In this document: positions 8,314-17,121 of the stretch, one piece after another
Position numbering within the stretch: position 1 is the first letter of the stretch
Layout: each line of letters begins with the position of its first letter
Assembly: GCA_030604735.1 (NCBI GenBank)
Contig: JAUVVG010000003.1
Coordinates: 62,001 to 126,000, forward strand
DNA: 64,000 nucleotides
Source: Azoarcus sp.
GTDB lineage: Bacteria > Pseudomonadota > Gammaproteobacteria > Burkholderiales > Rhodocyclaceae
Direction of reading: 5' to 3'
Notes under the pieces: generated by a model
Told to the model about the DNA's origin: nothing
The model's input: only the letters and a program-made list of their open reading frames with translations
Database searches by the model: none
Made by a program: the position numbers and the translations under genes

Positions 8314-9288
8314 TCAGGCCTTGCCGCCCGCAATGCCCTGCGGCCGGAACAGGATCACCGCGACGATGACCGCGCCGAACATGATCGCCTCGACACCCGC
8401 CGCGCGGGCGAGTTCGGCCGGCAGCAGGTCGCGTAGCAACGCATTGGCCTGCGGGATCGCGACGATCACCAGTGCCCCCCAGAACGCGCCGGCCAGGTGC
8501 CGGGCGCCGCCGATGAAAGCCAGCATCAGCAGCTCGAAGGACAGGAACAGGCCGAACTGCTCCGGGCTGATGAAGCCGATCCAGTGCGCGTACAAGCCAC
8601 CGGCCAGTCCGGACAATCCCCCCCCGATCACGAAGGCCTGCGCCTTGCAGCGGGCGACATCGACCCCGCATGCGGCCGCGGCGACCTCATCGTCGCGCAC
8701 CGCCCGCCAGGCCCGCCCGTGGCGTGAGGCGACCCAGCGACGACAACACCCGAGCGCGATCAGGAACACCAGGCCGGACACCAGCGCCTGGGACAAGGTA
8801 GCGTTCAGCAGCCACGGCCCGATCGACGCATCCGGCACCAGCAGCCCGGCGGCACCGCGGGTCATCGACTCCCAGCGCACCAGCACTTCCTCGACGATCA
8901 GTGCGAAGGCCAGCGTGCTCATCGCGAAATACAGCCCGCCCAGCCGCCGTGCCGGCAGACTCGCGATCCATCCACCGGCGCAGCCGACCGCAATCGCCAG
9001 CACCAGCGCGACCGGCACCGGCACCCCCCGCAGCACCAGCAGCGTCTGCACATAAGCGCCGAGCGCAATCAAGGCGCCCTGGCCCAGCGAGATCTGCCCG
9101 CTCTGCCCGACGATCAACACCACCCCCAGCCCGGCGATCGCGTAGGTGAAGATGAACACGAGCTGGCCCAGCGCATAGTCGAGGCCCAGATGACGGACCG
9201 CGAGCAATGACAGCGCACACAGCACGATCACGCTCAGCCCGACGCGGCGAGCGAAGCCACCACGAAGCGTTGGCGCCTGGCCAGTCAT
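8314..9288 (-). CDS. LivM-type ABC permease
   Basis: A 324-residue inner-membrane permease of the LivM branch of the HAAT family, with about nine hydrophobic segments. The segment IVGQSGQISLGQGALIALGAY is the LivM hallmark, and GGGLSGLAGGLYAHWIGFISPEQFG plus FIGGARHLAGAFWGALVI match the C-terminal region. It pairs with the LivH-type permease encoded 184 nt upstream. ATPases LivG and LivF, normally in the same operon, are absent from the window, so the ATP-binding subunits must be encoded elsewhere. Confidence 0.93.
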   Translation of the reverse strand: MTGQAPTLRGGFARRVGLSVIVLCALSLLAVRHLGLDYALGQLVFIFTYAIAGLGVVLIVGQSGQISLGQGALIALGAYVQTLLVLRGVPVPVALVLAIAVGCAGGWIASLPARRLGGLYFAMSTLAFALIVEEVLVRWESMTRGAAGLLVPDASIGPWLLNATLSQALVSGLVFLIALGCCRRWVASRHGRAWRAVRDDEVAAAACGVDVARCKAQAFVIGGGLSGLAGGLYAHWIGFISPEQFGLFLSFELLMLAFIGGARHLAGAFWGALVIVAIPQANALLRDLLPAELARAAGVEAIMFGAVIVAVILFRPQGIAGGKA

Positions 9289-9359
9289 GCCCTACTTGCT
9301 CTGCCTGATCCGGTCATTTCGCACCTTCGCCCGGCGCCCTCATCTGGCAGCCACGGTCG

Positions 9360-9477
9360 GCCTCCCCGTCTCGCACCCTCATCCCCCACCCTTGCTCCGT
9401 GTACCGGAGTCGCACGGTCATCCCCCAACCGTGCGCCGCGGCTTCGACTCGCCTCCCCATCGACTCGCATCCTCATC
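9360..9477. repeat. Imperfect direct repeats between livH- and livM-type genes
   Basis: Two diverged copies of a unit reading on the minus strand GATGAGGRTGCGAGWCG followed by GGGGAGGC lie at about 9360-9382 and 9449-9477, the latter overlapping the end of the permease gene. Between them is a shorter related piece (GGATGACCGTGCGACTC). The 184-nt gap is unusual within a permease pair that is normally tightly packed. Confidence 0.4.
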
Positions 9478-10375
9478 GTGCAAGCCTCGCGCCGCCCCTC
9501 GCAAACGCCGCCCCGATCCCGCTCGGGAACAGCAGCAACGCGATCATCAGCAACGCATACGGCACGATGTCCTTGACCCCCTCGGGCAGCATCAACCCGG
9601 CAATGGCCTCGGCGATGCCAAGAAAGATGCCGGCGATCAGCGCCCCGGGCAGGCTGGTCATGCCGCCCAGCACCGCCGCCGGAAAGGCCTTCAGCGCGAT
9701 CAGTCCCATGTTCAGATGGACGAAGGTCACCGGCGCCAGCATCAGCCCGGCACAGGCGGCCAGCCCGGCCCCCAGTGCCCAGGCGAGCGTATGCATCCGG
9801 CTCACCGACACCCCCATCAGCGACGCGATGCGCGGATTCTCGGAGCAAGCCCGCAAGGCAAGACCGGCACGGGTATGGCGGAAGAACAGTGTCAGCGCCG
9901 CGGCGAGCAGGACGGTGGCGACGATCACCGCGACATGCTCGGCCGCCACCGGAACCGGGCCGACCGTAAGCGTCTCGCCGGCAAACGGAAAAGGCAGGCG
10001 GTGCATGGAATGGCTCGCCGCCGGCACCGTGGTGACGCTGCCGCGCATCATCATGCCGAGGCCGAAAGTCAGCAGCACCGCGGTCAGATGGGGCTGGCCG
10101 ATTGCACGACGCAATACGCTGCGCTCGAGCACCGCGCCGAGCACCACCATGCCGGCCACGCCGCACAGCGCCGCCAGCCACAGCGGCCAGCCCGCCCCCA
10201 CATTGAGCGCCAGCACCGCGAACGCACCCACCATCAGCAACTCGCCCTGCATGAAGCTGACCGTCTCGGTCGCCTTGTAGATCAGCACGAAAGACAGCGC
10301 CACCAGGCCATAGATGCACCCGGTGGCAAACCCGCTGACAAGCACCTGCATGAACGTGATCATGCGGCGAAGCAT
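9473..10375 (-). CDS. LivH-type ABC permease
   Basis: A 300-residue inner-membrane permease of the LivH branch. It has about eight hydrophobic segments, the N-terminal LVSGFATGCIYGLVALSFVLIYKATETVSFMQGELLMVGAF element characteristic of LivH, and the C-terminal AVLGGMTSLPGALIAGIFLGIAE element. It would form a heterodimer with the downstream LivM-type protein. The first ATG is taken as the start; another ATG four codons later is equally possible because neither has a clear ribosome site. First gene of the ABC block on this strand. Confidence 0.93.
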   Translation of the reverse strand: MLRRMITFMQVLVSGFATGCIYGLVALSFVLIYKATETVSFMQGELLMVGAFAVLALNVGAGWPLWLAALCGVAGMVVLGAVLERSVLRRAIGQPHLTAVLLTFGLGMMMRGSVTTVPAASHSMHRLPFPFAGETLTVGPVPVAAEHVAVIVATVLLAAALTLFFRHTRAGLALRACSENPRIASLMGVSVSRMHTLAWALGAGLAACAGLMLAPVTFVHLNMGLIALKAFPAAVLGGMTSLPGALIAGIFLGIAEAIAGLMLPEGVKDIVPYALLMIALLLFPSGIGAAFARGGARLAR

Positions 10376-10588
10376 AGCCGAGCCGGGCCTGCCGGCAATC
10401 GGGCAATGCCTGATTTCAGCTCATTTTGCGCGACAAACGTCGCTCCGGGTTCTATCGGATTGCCGCTCGGCATATCATTGGCTTGCTTGCTGGGTACGAG
10501 GCGTCATGACCGGACGACACATGCGTCGCGCCTTACCACTCAACAACACCATCCAATTGCACCAACCCTGCAAGGCTTCAAACCCTCA

Positions 10589-11572
10589 GTGACACACCTC
10601 GCCTCCCTGAGCTCATTCCTGCGTCCGTCGCTCCTCGCCTTCATCTGTCTCGGTCTTATCGCCTGCGGCGACGCGCCGCAGCACAGCGTCCGCGTGGCCT
10701 CACAAGGCGGGGTGTTCGCGCTCGCGCTCGACCACACCGGGGAACATGCGATCGTAGGCGCCGTGCATGACGGTGGCAGCCTGTGGCAGGTCGCGGAAGA
10801 GCGCAAACTGCACGATCTGAACCACCGCTCGGGCGACGACACCGCGCTGGTCGCGAGCGCGTTCTCGCCAGATGGCAGCCGGGCCGTCACCGCCGAGCGC
10901 AACGCGATCGTGATGTGGGATACCGCGACCGGCGCCGAGGTCGGGTTGTGGACCACCGGGGCCGAGATCCAGTCGCTCGCCTTGTCCGAGCGCGGCCGTG
11001 TACTGGTGGTCGGGTTGCGGGACTTCCGGGCGCTGCTGATCGACACCGCCGGCAATTTCCCGACCGGGCAGGTGCGACACGCCAGCACGGTCAGCGCGGT
11101 CGCGGTCACCCGCGACGGCAGCATCGCGCTCACCGGCTCGGACGACGGCAAGGTGCGGGCGTGGAATCTCGCCGATGGCAGCGAACGGCTGGCCTGGGAT
11201 CTCGCCAGCGGGGTCAGCACCATCGCGCTGTCGGCCGACGACAGCCGGGTGTTCGTCGGTCGCTACCACGGCAAGAGCGTCGTATACGACCTCCACAGCG
11301 GCCAGCGCATCGCCGAGATCGGCCAGGCGCGCAGCTCCATCATCAGCGCACGTTTTTCGCCGGACAACGCCCGCCTCCTCACCGGCTTCCCCAACGGTCG
11401 GCTGGTGTTGTGGAACCTCGCCGACGGCCGCGCCTTCCGCGAATGGCAAGTCCCGCGCGAGACCCTGCGCCACCCGACCGCGATGGTCGCCACCGACGTC
11501 GCCTTCGGCCAGCGCCCGGGCCAGATCGTCGCCGGGTTCAGCAACGGCTCGGTGCTGAGCTGGGGACCGTGA
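10589..11572 (+). CDS. WD40-repeat lipoprotein
   Basis: A 327-residue protein starting at GTG 10589. The N-terminus is a lipoprotein signal with hydrophobic core LLAFICLGL and lipobox LIAC-G (Cys about 26), so it should be membrane-anchored after export. The rest is a beta-propeller of about seven WD40-like blades: VFALALDHTGEHAIVGA, AFSPDGSRAVTAERNAIVMWD, AVTRDGSIALTGSDDGKVRAWN, ARFSPDNARLLTGFPNGRLVLWN and a final blade ending VLSWGP. The same frame is open far upstream, but that part is antisense to the permease gene and is rejected. Function is likely protein-protein interaction at the envelope; no partner is evident nearby. Confidence 0.85.
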   Translation: MTHLASLSSFLRPSLLAFICLGLIACGDAPQHSVRVASQGGVFALALDHTGEHAIVGAVHDGGSLWQVAEERKLHDLNHRSGDDTALVASAFSPDGSRAVTAERNAIVMWDTATGAEVGLWTTGAEIQSLALSERGRVLVVGLRDFRALLIDTAGNFPTGQVRHASTVSAVAVTRDGSIALTGSDDGKVRAWNLADGSERLAWDLASGVSTIALSADDSRVFVGRYHGKSVVYDLHSGQRIAEIGQARSSIISARFSPDNARLLTGFPNGRLVLWNLADGRAFREWQVPRETLRHPTAMVATDVAFGQRPGQIVAGFSNGSVLSWGP

Positions 11573-11693
11573 CCCAGGCAGGAACGACGACCGATCTCGA
11601 ACCGATCGAAACGGCGATCGACAGTGTCCGTCGCCACACCGCACAGCCTCATGCTACGGACCACACGACGAGCGCGGGCGATCGCCCTTATGG

Positions 11694-11726
11694 GCCGGCC
11701 CTCCCATGTGACAGGGGAAGGCCGGC
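11694..11726. terminator. GC-rich hairpin between convergent genes
   Basis: Arms GCCGGCC (11694-11700) and GGCCGGC (11720-11726), with inner CCC/GGG pairing, lie between the convergent WD40 and dehydrogenase genes. A second palindrome TGGTCACTGACCA follows at 11728-11740. Neither has a T-tract, so intrinsic termination is uncertain. Confidence 0.35.
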
Positions 11727-11748
11727 ATGGTCACTGACCAGTAGTCAC

Positions 11749-12798
11749 TCAGCGCCGGAAACGTTCCTCGGCGATCGCGTCGGCGACCTCGGCGGTCGGG
11801 CGTTCCTCGGCGCGGGCACGGGCGAAGATCTCCATCAGGTTGTCGTAGATGCCTTCGATATGCGCGAGCAGCGCGGCGCGGTCGAAACCGATGCGCTCGT
11901 GATAGACGTCGATGATGCCACCGGCGTTGATCACGTAGTCCGGCGCGTAGAGGATGCCGCGCTTCATCAGCGCGACCCCGTGGCGGGCTTCGGCGAGCTG
12001 GTTGTTCGACGCGCCGGCGACGATCTTCGCCTGCAGTTGCGGGATGGTCTGGTCGTTCAGCACGGCACCCAGCGCACACGGCGCGAACACATCCACGTCC
12101 AACCCGAAGATCGCATCCGGGGCGACTACGACCGCGCCCAGCTCCTCGGCGGCACGGGTCAGGCTGTCACGATGGATGTCGGTCACCCACAGCGAGGCGC
12201 CGGCTTCCTTCAACTGCCGGGCGAGGTCGAAACCGACATTGCCGACGCCCTGCACCGCGACCTTGAGCCCTTCCAGCGAGTCGCGGCCGAGTTGTTCCTT
12301 GACCGCGGCCTTGATGCCGATGAAAGTGCCGTAGGCGGTCGCCGGCGACGGATCCCCGCTACGCGTGCCCTCGTCGGTCGGCTTGTCCTTGATACCGGCG
12401 ACATGAGCGGTGAACTGGTTCATGTACTTCATGTCGGCGACGCTGGTGCCAGAGTCTTCCGCCGCAATGTAGCGACCGCCGAGTTGTTCCAGCGCACGCG
12501 CGAACGCCGCCAGCAGGTCGGGCGTCTTCTGGGTGCGCGGATTGCCGATGATCACCGACTTGCCCCCGCCGAGCTTCAGGTTGGCCATCGCCGACTTGTA
12601 GGTCATGCCGCGCGACAGGCGCAGCACGTCGCGCACCGCCTCCTCCTCGCTCGCATACGGCCACATGCGGCAGCCGCCCAGCGCCGGGCCCAGGTTCGAG
12701 TTGTGGACCGCGATGATCGCCTTCAGTCCGCTCTTGTCGTCGCTGCAGAACACGACCTGTTCGTGATCCGCGAAATCGCTCAGTGAAAATACAGCCAT
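11749..12798 (-). CDS. Leucine/phenylalanine-type amino acid dehydrogenase
   Basis: A 349-residue NAD-dependent amino acid dehydrogenase of the Leu/Phe/Val branch of the Glu dehydrogenase family, deaminating an L-amino acid to its 2-oxo acid. The glycine-rich [12 protein letters not shown], catalytic K68 (GMTYKSA) and K80 (GGGKSVI), D115 (AAEDSGTS) and the NAD-binding GVGNVG at 184-189 are present. The start at 12798 is preceded by AAGGAAGGAGACA; a longer in-frame start has a non-conserved leader. It is the gene after the indolepyruvate-type oxidoreductase on the same strand, which would oxidise the product, so branched-chain or aromatic amino acids are the likely substrates. Confidence 0.93.
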   Translation of the reverse strand: MAVFSLSDFADHEQVVFCSDDKSGLKAIIAVHNSNLGPALGGCRMWPYASEEEAVRDVLRLSRGMTYKSAMANLKLGGGKSVIIGNPRTQKTPDLLAAFARALEQLGGRYIAAEDSGTSVADMKYMNQFTAHVAGIKDKPTDEGTRSGDPSPATAYGTFIGIKAAVKEQLGRDSLEGLKVAVQGVGNVGFDLARQLKEAGASLWVTDIHRDSLTRAAEELGAVVVAPDAIFGLDVDVFAPCALGAVLNDQTIPQLQAKIVAGASNNQLAEARHGVALMKRGILYAPDYVINAGGIIDVYHERIGFDRAALLAHIEGIYDNLMEIFARARAEERPTAEVADAIAEERFRR

Positions 12799-12939
12799 GA
12801 TGTGTCTCCTTCCTTGGTATGGAGGTGTGCCTCCGTCTCGCCATCGCGCTTCTGGCGCGAGACGATCCGGTCGGGCGGGGTAAAAAACTGGGGATGTCGG
12901 TAAGACCGCACCCACATCAGCGAGTGCGGTCGAGTGGCT

Positions 12940-15900
12940 TCAGCCGGCCAGCACCGCAATGATCTTCCGCGGCATGCCCTTGCCCGCTGCGCTCGGCGCC
13001 TCCTTGCGGCGGAAGGCATCGAGCAGCGCGGCCTGGCGCTGACGCGCCCCGGCGACATAACGCTCGCGGACATGACCAAAGCCCCGGATCTGCTCCGGCA
13101 GCGCGGCGAGTTCGATCGCGGTCTCGTGGTTGGCGGTCTCGAGACCGGCCACGAGCTCCTCGACCAGCTTCTCGTAATCCGCGATCAGCTCGCGATCGAG
13201 CTTGCGGTCATGGCTGCGGGCGAACGGGTCGAGCCGGCCACCACGCAGGTGGCGGAACTTCGCCAGCATGCGCATCGCCTTGAGCATCCACGGGCCATAG
13301 GCCTTCTTCTTCAGCTCGCCGGTCTGCGGGTCCTTGTCGGCCAACGCCGGCGGGGCAAGGTGGAAGACCAGCTTGTAGTCGCCCTCGAACTGCTCGTCGA
13401 CCCGCTTCAGGAAGTCGGTGTCGGTGTAAAGGCGCGCGACCTCGTACTCGTCCTTGTACGCGAGCAACTTGTGATAGCCGCGCGCGACCGCCTCGGTCAG
13501 CAGCGTGATGCCAGGCGCGACCCGGCTTTCGGCGGCACGTACCCGCTCGACCAGCTTCAGGTAACGGTCGGCATAGGCCGCGTCCTGGTAGTCGGTCAGA
13601 TGCGCCTTGCGCCGTGCGATCACCTCATCGAGGCTGGCCGACAGTTTGTGGTGCGCTGGGGTGCCGGTTTTCGGCTTCGCCATATCGGCCACCGAAGCGA
13701 GATCGACCGCGGCACGACGGCCCCAGGTGAAGGCCGCCTTGTTGGCCTCGATCGCGGTACCGTTGATCTCGATCGCACGCATGATCGCGTCGCCGGACAG
13801 CGGCACCAGGCCCTTCTGCCAGGCGTAGCCGAGCATGAACAGGTTGGTCGCGATCGAGTCGCCCATCAGTTCGGTCGCCAACCGGGTCGCATCGATGAAC
13901 TCGGCCTTGTCGGCGCCGACCGCCTCGACGATCTGCGCCTCCATGCCGGCGGTGGGGAACTGCGGGTCTGGGTTTGCCGACACGTCCCCGCTACGGGCCT
14001 GGGCTGCGAAACCACGCACGAACTCGCTGGTCATGGTCTGGTCGCGGTTGATCACGACCCGGGTCAGGCCTTTCTGCATCTTGGCGATCGACTCGTCGCC
14101 GGCCGCGACCACCAGGTCGCAACCGATCACCGCATTCGCCTCGCCGGCCGCGACCCGGGCCGCGAACAGCTGCTCCTGGCGATCGGCGATGCGCACATGC
14201 GACCACACCGAGCCACCCTTCTGGGCAAGGCCGGCCATGTCCAGCACCGAAATGCCCTTGCCTTCCAGATGCGCGGCCATGCCCAGCAGCGCGCCGATGG
14301 TCACCACGCCGGTACCGCCGACGCCGGTGATCAGGATGCCCCAGGGCGAGGCGGTGCTCGGCAACTGTGGCTCGGGCAGTTCCACGCCAACGCCTTTGCC
14401 GCCGACCGCCTTGCCCTTGCGCAGCTTGCCGCCCTCTATCGTGACGAAGCTCGGGCAGAAGCCCTTGATGCACGAGAAGTCCTTGTTGCACGAGGACTGG
14501 TCTATGGTGCGCTTGCGGCCGAATTCGGTCTCGACCGCGCCGACCGACATGCAGTTCGACTTGTCGCTGCAGTCGCCGCACCCTTCGCACACATGGTCGT
14601 TGATCACGACCCGGGTGGCCGGGTCCGGGAAGGTGCCGCGCTTGCGCCGACGGCGCTTCTCGGCGGCGCAGGTCTGGTCGTAGATGATCGCGGTCACGCC
14701 CGGTGCGGTGCGCAACTCCTTCTGGATCGCGTCCATGTCGTCGCGATGACGGATCGGCACGCCATGCGGCAGATCGGCCGGGCCGTAGGCCCGCGCGGTG
14801 CCGTCATTGACCACGACCACGCTGCCGACCCCTTCGGCCAGCAACTGGCGCGCGATGATGGGCACGCTGAGCGTGCCGTCGTGCGGCTGGCCGCCGGTCA
14901 TCGCGACCGCGTCGTTGTACAGGATCTTGTAGGTGATGTTCACCTTGGCCGCGACGGCAGCGCGGATCGCGAGGATGCCGGAGTGCATGTAGGTGCCGTC
15001 GCCCAGGTTGGCGAACACGTGCGGCGTCTTGGTGAAGGGAGACTGGCCGACCCAGGGCACGCCTTCGCCGCCCATTTGGCAGAAGGTCTGGGTGTGCTCG
15101 GGCGACAACCAGGTCGCCATGTAGTGGCAGCCGATGCCGGCGATCGCACGCGAGCCCTCGGGCACCTTGGTCGAGGTGTTGTGCGGACAACCCGAGCAGT
15201 AGTGAGGCACCCGCTGGATCACCGGACGCGGCTTGGCCAGCGCGGCCTCCTTGGCCTCGATGAAGGCCAGCCGCGCCTTGATCCGGTCCGAGGTGTAGCT
15301 GCGGGCGATCCGCTTCGCAATCGCCCGCGCGATCATCGCCGGGGTCAGCTCGCCAGCGGCCGGCAGCAACCACTCCGCATGCGGCAGCGACCATTCGCCC
15401 TTCTCGTCGAACTTGCCGATCACGCGCGGACGCACGTCGTCCTTCCAGTTGTAGAGCTCTTCCTTCAACTGGTACTCGAGGAACTGGCGCTTCTCCTCGA
15501 CCACCAGGATCTCGTCCAGCCCGTCGGCGAACTGGCGCACGCCTTCGGCTTCGAGCGGCCACACCATGCCGATCTTGTAGAGGCGGATACCGATCTCGGC
15601 CGCGGTCGCCTCATCGATGCCGAGGTCGTCCAGCGCCTGACGCACGTCCAGATAGCTCTTGCCACTGGTGATGATGCCGAGCCTGGCCTTGGGGCTGTCG
15701 ATGACGACCTTGTTCAACCGATTGGCACGGCAATAGGCCAGTGCGGCATACAACTTGTGGTGCAGCAGGCGCTCTTCCTGGACCAGCGGCGGGTCCGGCC
15801 AGCGCAGGTTGAGCCCGTCGGCCGGCAGCGGAAACACGTCCTGGCTCGGGATCACCGTGTCGACCTTGAACGGATCGACATCGACCGACGCCGACGTCTC

Positions 15901-16524
15901 GACCGTGTCGGTCAGCGCCTTGAAGGCGACCCAACAGCCGGAATAACGCGACAGGGCGAAGCCGTGCAGGCCGTACTCCAGGTATTCCTGTATGCCGGCC
16001 GGCGCGAGCACCGGCATCATCAGTGCCTTGAACACATGCTCGGTCTGATGCGGCAGCGTCGAGGACTTGGCGGCATGATCGTCACCGGCGATCACCAGCA
16101 CCCCACCATGCTTGGAACTACCGGCCGCATTCGCATGCCGGAACACATCGCCGGTCCGGTCCACCCCGGGCCCCTTGCCATACCAGATCGAGAAGACCCC
16201 ATCGACAGTCGCATTCGGGTCCAGTGTGACCTGCTGGGTCCCCCATACCGCGGTCGCGGCGAGGTCTTCGTTCAGGCCGGGCTGGAAGCGGATGCTTTTC
16301 GGCTCGAGATACTTCTTCGCCTTCCAGAACTCCTGATCGACGTTGCCGAGCGGGGAGCCGCGATAACCGGTGACGAAGCCGGCGGTATTCAGCCCGGCCG
16401 CCTCGTCGCGCATCTTCTGCATCATCGGCAGGCGCACCAGCGCCTGAATGCCGGTCATCCAGGCACGACCGGTGGTCAGCGTGTATTTGTCGTCCAGGGT
16501 GACGGGGGGCAGCATGTCGTTCAT
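12940..16524 (-). CDS. Fused indolepyruvate/2-oxoacid ferredoxin oxidoreductase
   Basis: An 1194-residue single-chain oxidoreductase combining the alpha (IorA) and beta/gamma (IorB) parts. The N-terminal half carries the pyrimidine-binding and TPP-binding domains (CHY-MATWLSPEHTQTFCQMGGEG and NLGDGTYMHSGILAIRAA). A cysteine-rich Fe-S segment at about 640-690 (CEGCGDCSDKSNC, then two further Cys groups) and a gamma domain from about 730 (TGVGGTGVVTIGALLGMA) follow. These enzymes convert aryl- or branched-chain 2-oxoacids to acyl-CoA with reduction of ferredoxin. The fused form is typical of proteobacteria. Neighbouring amino acid dehydrogenase, symporter and Lrp genes support a role in amino acid catabolism. 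The substrate range is inferred. Confidence 0.94.
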   Translation of the reverse strand: MNDMLPPVTLDDKYTLTTGRAWMTGIQALVRLPMMQKMRDEAAGLNTAGFVTGYRGSPLGNVDQEFWKAKKYLEPKSIRFQPGLNEDLAATAVWGTQQVTLDPNATVDGVFSIWYGKGPGVDRTGDVFRHANAAGSSKHGGVLVIAGDDHAAKSSTLPHQTEHVFKALMMPVLAPAGIQEYLEYGLHGFALSRYSGCWVAFKALTDTVETSASVDVDPFKVDTVIPSQDVFPLPADGLNLRWPDPPLVQEERLLHHKLYAALAYCRANRLNKVVIDSPKARLGIITSGKSYLDVRQALDDLGIDEATAAEIGIRLYKIGMVWPLEAEGVRQFADGLDEILVVEEKRQFLEYQLKEELYNWKDDVRPRVIGKFDEKGEWSLPHAEWLLPAAGELTPAMIARAIAKRIARSYTSDRIKARLAFIEAKEAALAKPRPVIQRVPHYCSGCPHNTSTKVPEGSRAIAGIGCHYMATWLSPEHTQTFCQMGGEGVPWVGQSPFTKTPHVFANLGDGTYMHSGILAIRAAVAAKVNITYKILYNDAVAMTGGQPHDGTLSVPIIARQLLAEGVGSVVVVNDGTARAYGPADLPHGVPIRHRDDMDAIQKELRTAPGVTAIIYDQTCAAEKRRRRKRGTFPDPATRVVINDHVCEGCGDCSDKSNCMSVGAVETEFGRKRTIDQSSCNKDFSCIKGFCPSFVTIEGGKLRKGKAVGGKGVGVELPEPQLPSTASPWGILITGVGGTGVVTIGALLGMAAHLEGKGISVLDMAGLAQKGGSVWSHVRIADRQEQLFAARVAAGEANAVIGCDLVVAAGDESIAKMQKGLTRVVINRDQTMTSEFVRGFAAQARSGDVSANPDPQFPTAGMEAQIVEAVGADKAEFIDATRLATELMGDSIATNLFMLGYAWQKGLVPLSGDAIMRAIEINGTAIEANKAAFTWGRRAAVDLASVADMAKPKTGTPAHHKLSASLDEVIARRKAHLTDYQDAAYADRYLKLVERVRAAESRVAPGITLLTEAVARGYHKLLAYKDEYEVARLYTDTDFLKRVDEQFEGDYKLVFHLAPPALADKDPQTGELKKKAYGPWMLKAMRMLAKFRHLRGGRLDPFARSHDRKLDRELIADYEKLVEELVAGLETANHETAIELAALPEQIRGFGHVRERYVAGARQRQAALLDAFRRKEAPSAAGKGMPRKIIAVLAG

Positions 16525-16644
16525 GGCGTGGGGCGCACCGGCGGCGGGTTGTGGCGCTTGTGGCGCCGACTGCAGGCCGGGAACCTAGTCTCCTGTATGT
16601 GGGTTGTTGTAAGCCGACATGCTATCGGGAACGTGGCACAAATA

Positions 16645-16684
16645 TTTTTCTTGATCAGGGGCAATTCCACGATTTCAAGAAAAA
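16645..16684. promoter_or_regulatory. AT-rich inverted repeat in the divergent control region
   Basis: Arms TTTTTCTTG (16645-16653) and CAAGAAAAA (16676-16684), extendable with mismatches to about 14 bp, flank a 22-nt centre. They lie 121 nt upstream of the oxidoreductase start, in a markedly AT-rich island in otherwise GC-rich DNA. AT-rich arms of this kind suit an Lrp/AsnC-type regulator, and one is encoded at the end of this block. Confidence 0.45.
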
Positions 16685-16879
16685 ATTTTTCCTTTTCCGG
16701 CCTGTTTCGGACATGCCATAAAATGACCGACCACCCTCTCAACAGTGTGCTCCAGAGCCTCATCGGCGCTGCGTCGGCCGCTCATCAGCCTACTATTAAA
16801 GACATTCATGATGAACAGCACAAGGGCCCGAGACTGAGCCCGCTGTGGGACTTGATGCGGTGCAGCATCGCGTTCCGGC

Positions 16880-16962
16880 AAATTATTTCCATCCTCGACC
16901 ACTGGCAGACAAAGCGCTTCGTATAAACCCGCCAAATCCACCCATAATGCGAAATTATTTCC
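16880..16962. repeat. Two direct copies of AAATTATTTCC, 72 bp apart
   Basis: AAATTATTTCC occurs at 16880-16890 and 16952-16962 in the 515-nt gap between the oxidoreductase and symporter genes. The spacing is close to seven helical turns, so bound proteins would face the same side. Together with the inverted repeat at 16645-16684 this suggests cooperative regulator binding. The gap shows no gene other than the small ORF at its right end. Confidence 0.4.
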
Positions 16963-17039
16963 CTTCTCCACGCTTAACATCCCTGCTCGCCGTCGACCCG
17001 ATGCGCGACCACGAATGATTCCCACAAGGAGGAGACAAG

Positions 17040-17120
17040 ATGCGACAGACACGCCACCCCCTGGCCCGCCAGCACCCGACCGATAGCCACCAAGCCCTGT
17101 TCCACCGGGAGGCCTGCTGA
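17040..17120 (+). CDS. 26-codon small ORF coupled to the amino acid symporter
   Basis: An ATG with an excellent ribosome site (AAGGAGGAGACAAG directly upstream) opens a 26-codon ORF that ends TGA one base before the symporter ATG (TGA-G-ATG). The product is hydrophilic and rich in His, Arg and Gln, without a membrane segment, so it is unlike the small subunit MetS of some symporters of this family. The symporter itself has only a poorly placed GGGAGG upstream, so translation of the small ORF probably delivers ribosomes to it. It may be a regulatory leader peptide or a small accessory protein. Confidence 0.6.
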   Translation: MRQTRHPLARQHPTDSHQALFHREAC

Positions 17121-17121
17121 G

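Noticed and set aside
9287-10588. Long plus-strand open frame leading into the WD40 gene
   Set aside because: It is antisense to the clearly conserved LivH-type permease, low-complexity in Arg, His and Gln, and matches no family; only the part from GTG 10589 has a signal peptide and propeller repeats.
16637-16660. Sigma-54 promoter (TGGCAC element)
   Set aside because: The -12 GC element is absent at the required distance.
12934-16926. 1330-codon plus-strand open frame
   Set aside because: Antisense to the fused indolepyruvate-type oxidoreductase; the translation is Arg/His/Gly-rich and resembles nothing, a common side effect of high GC content.
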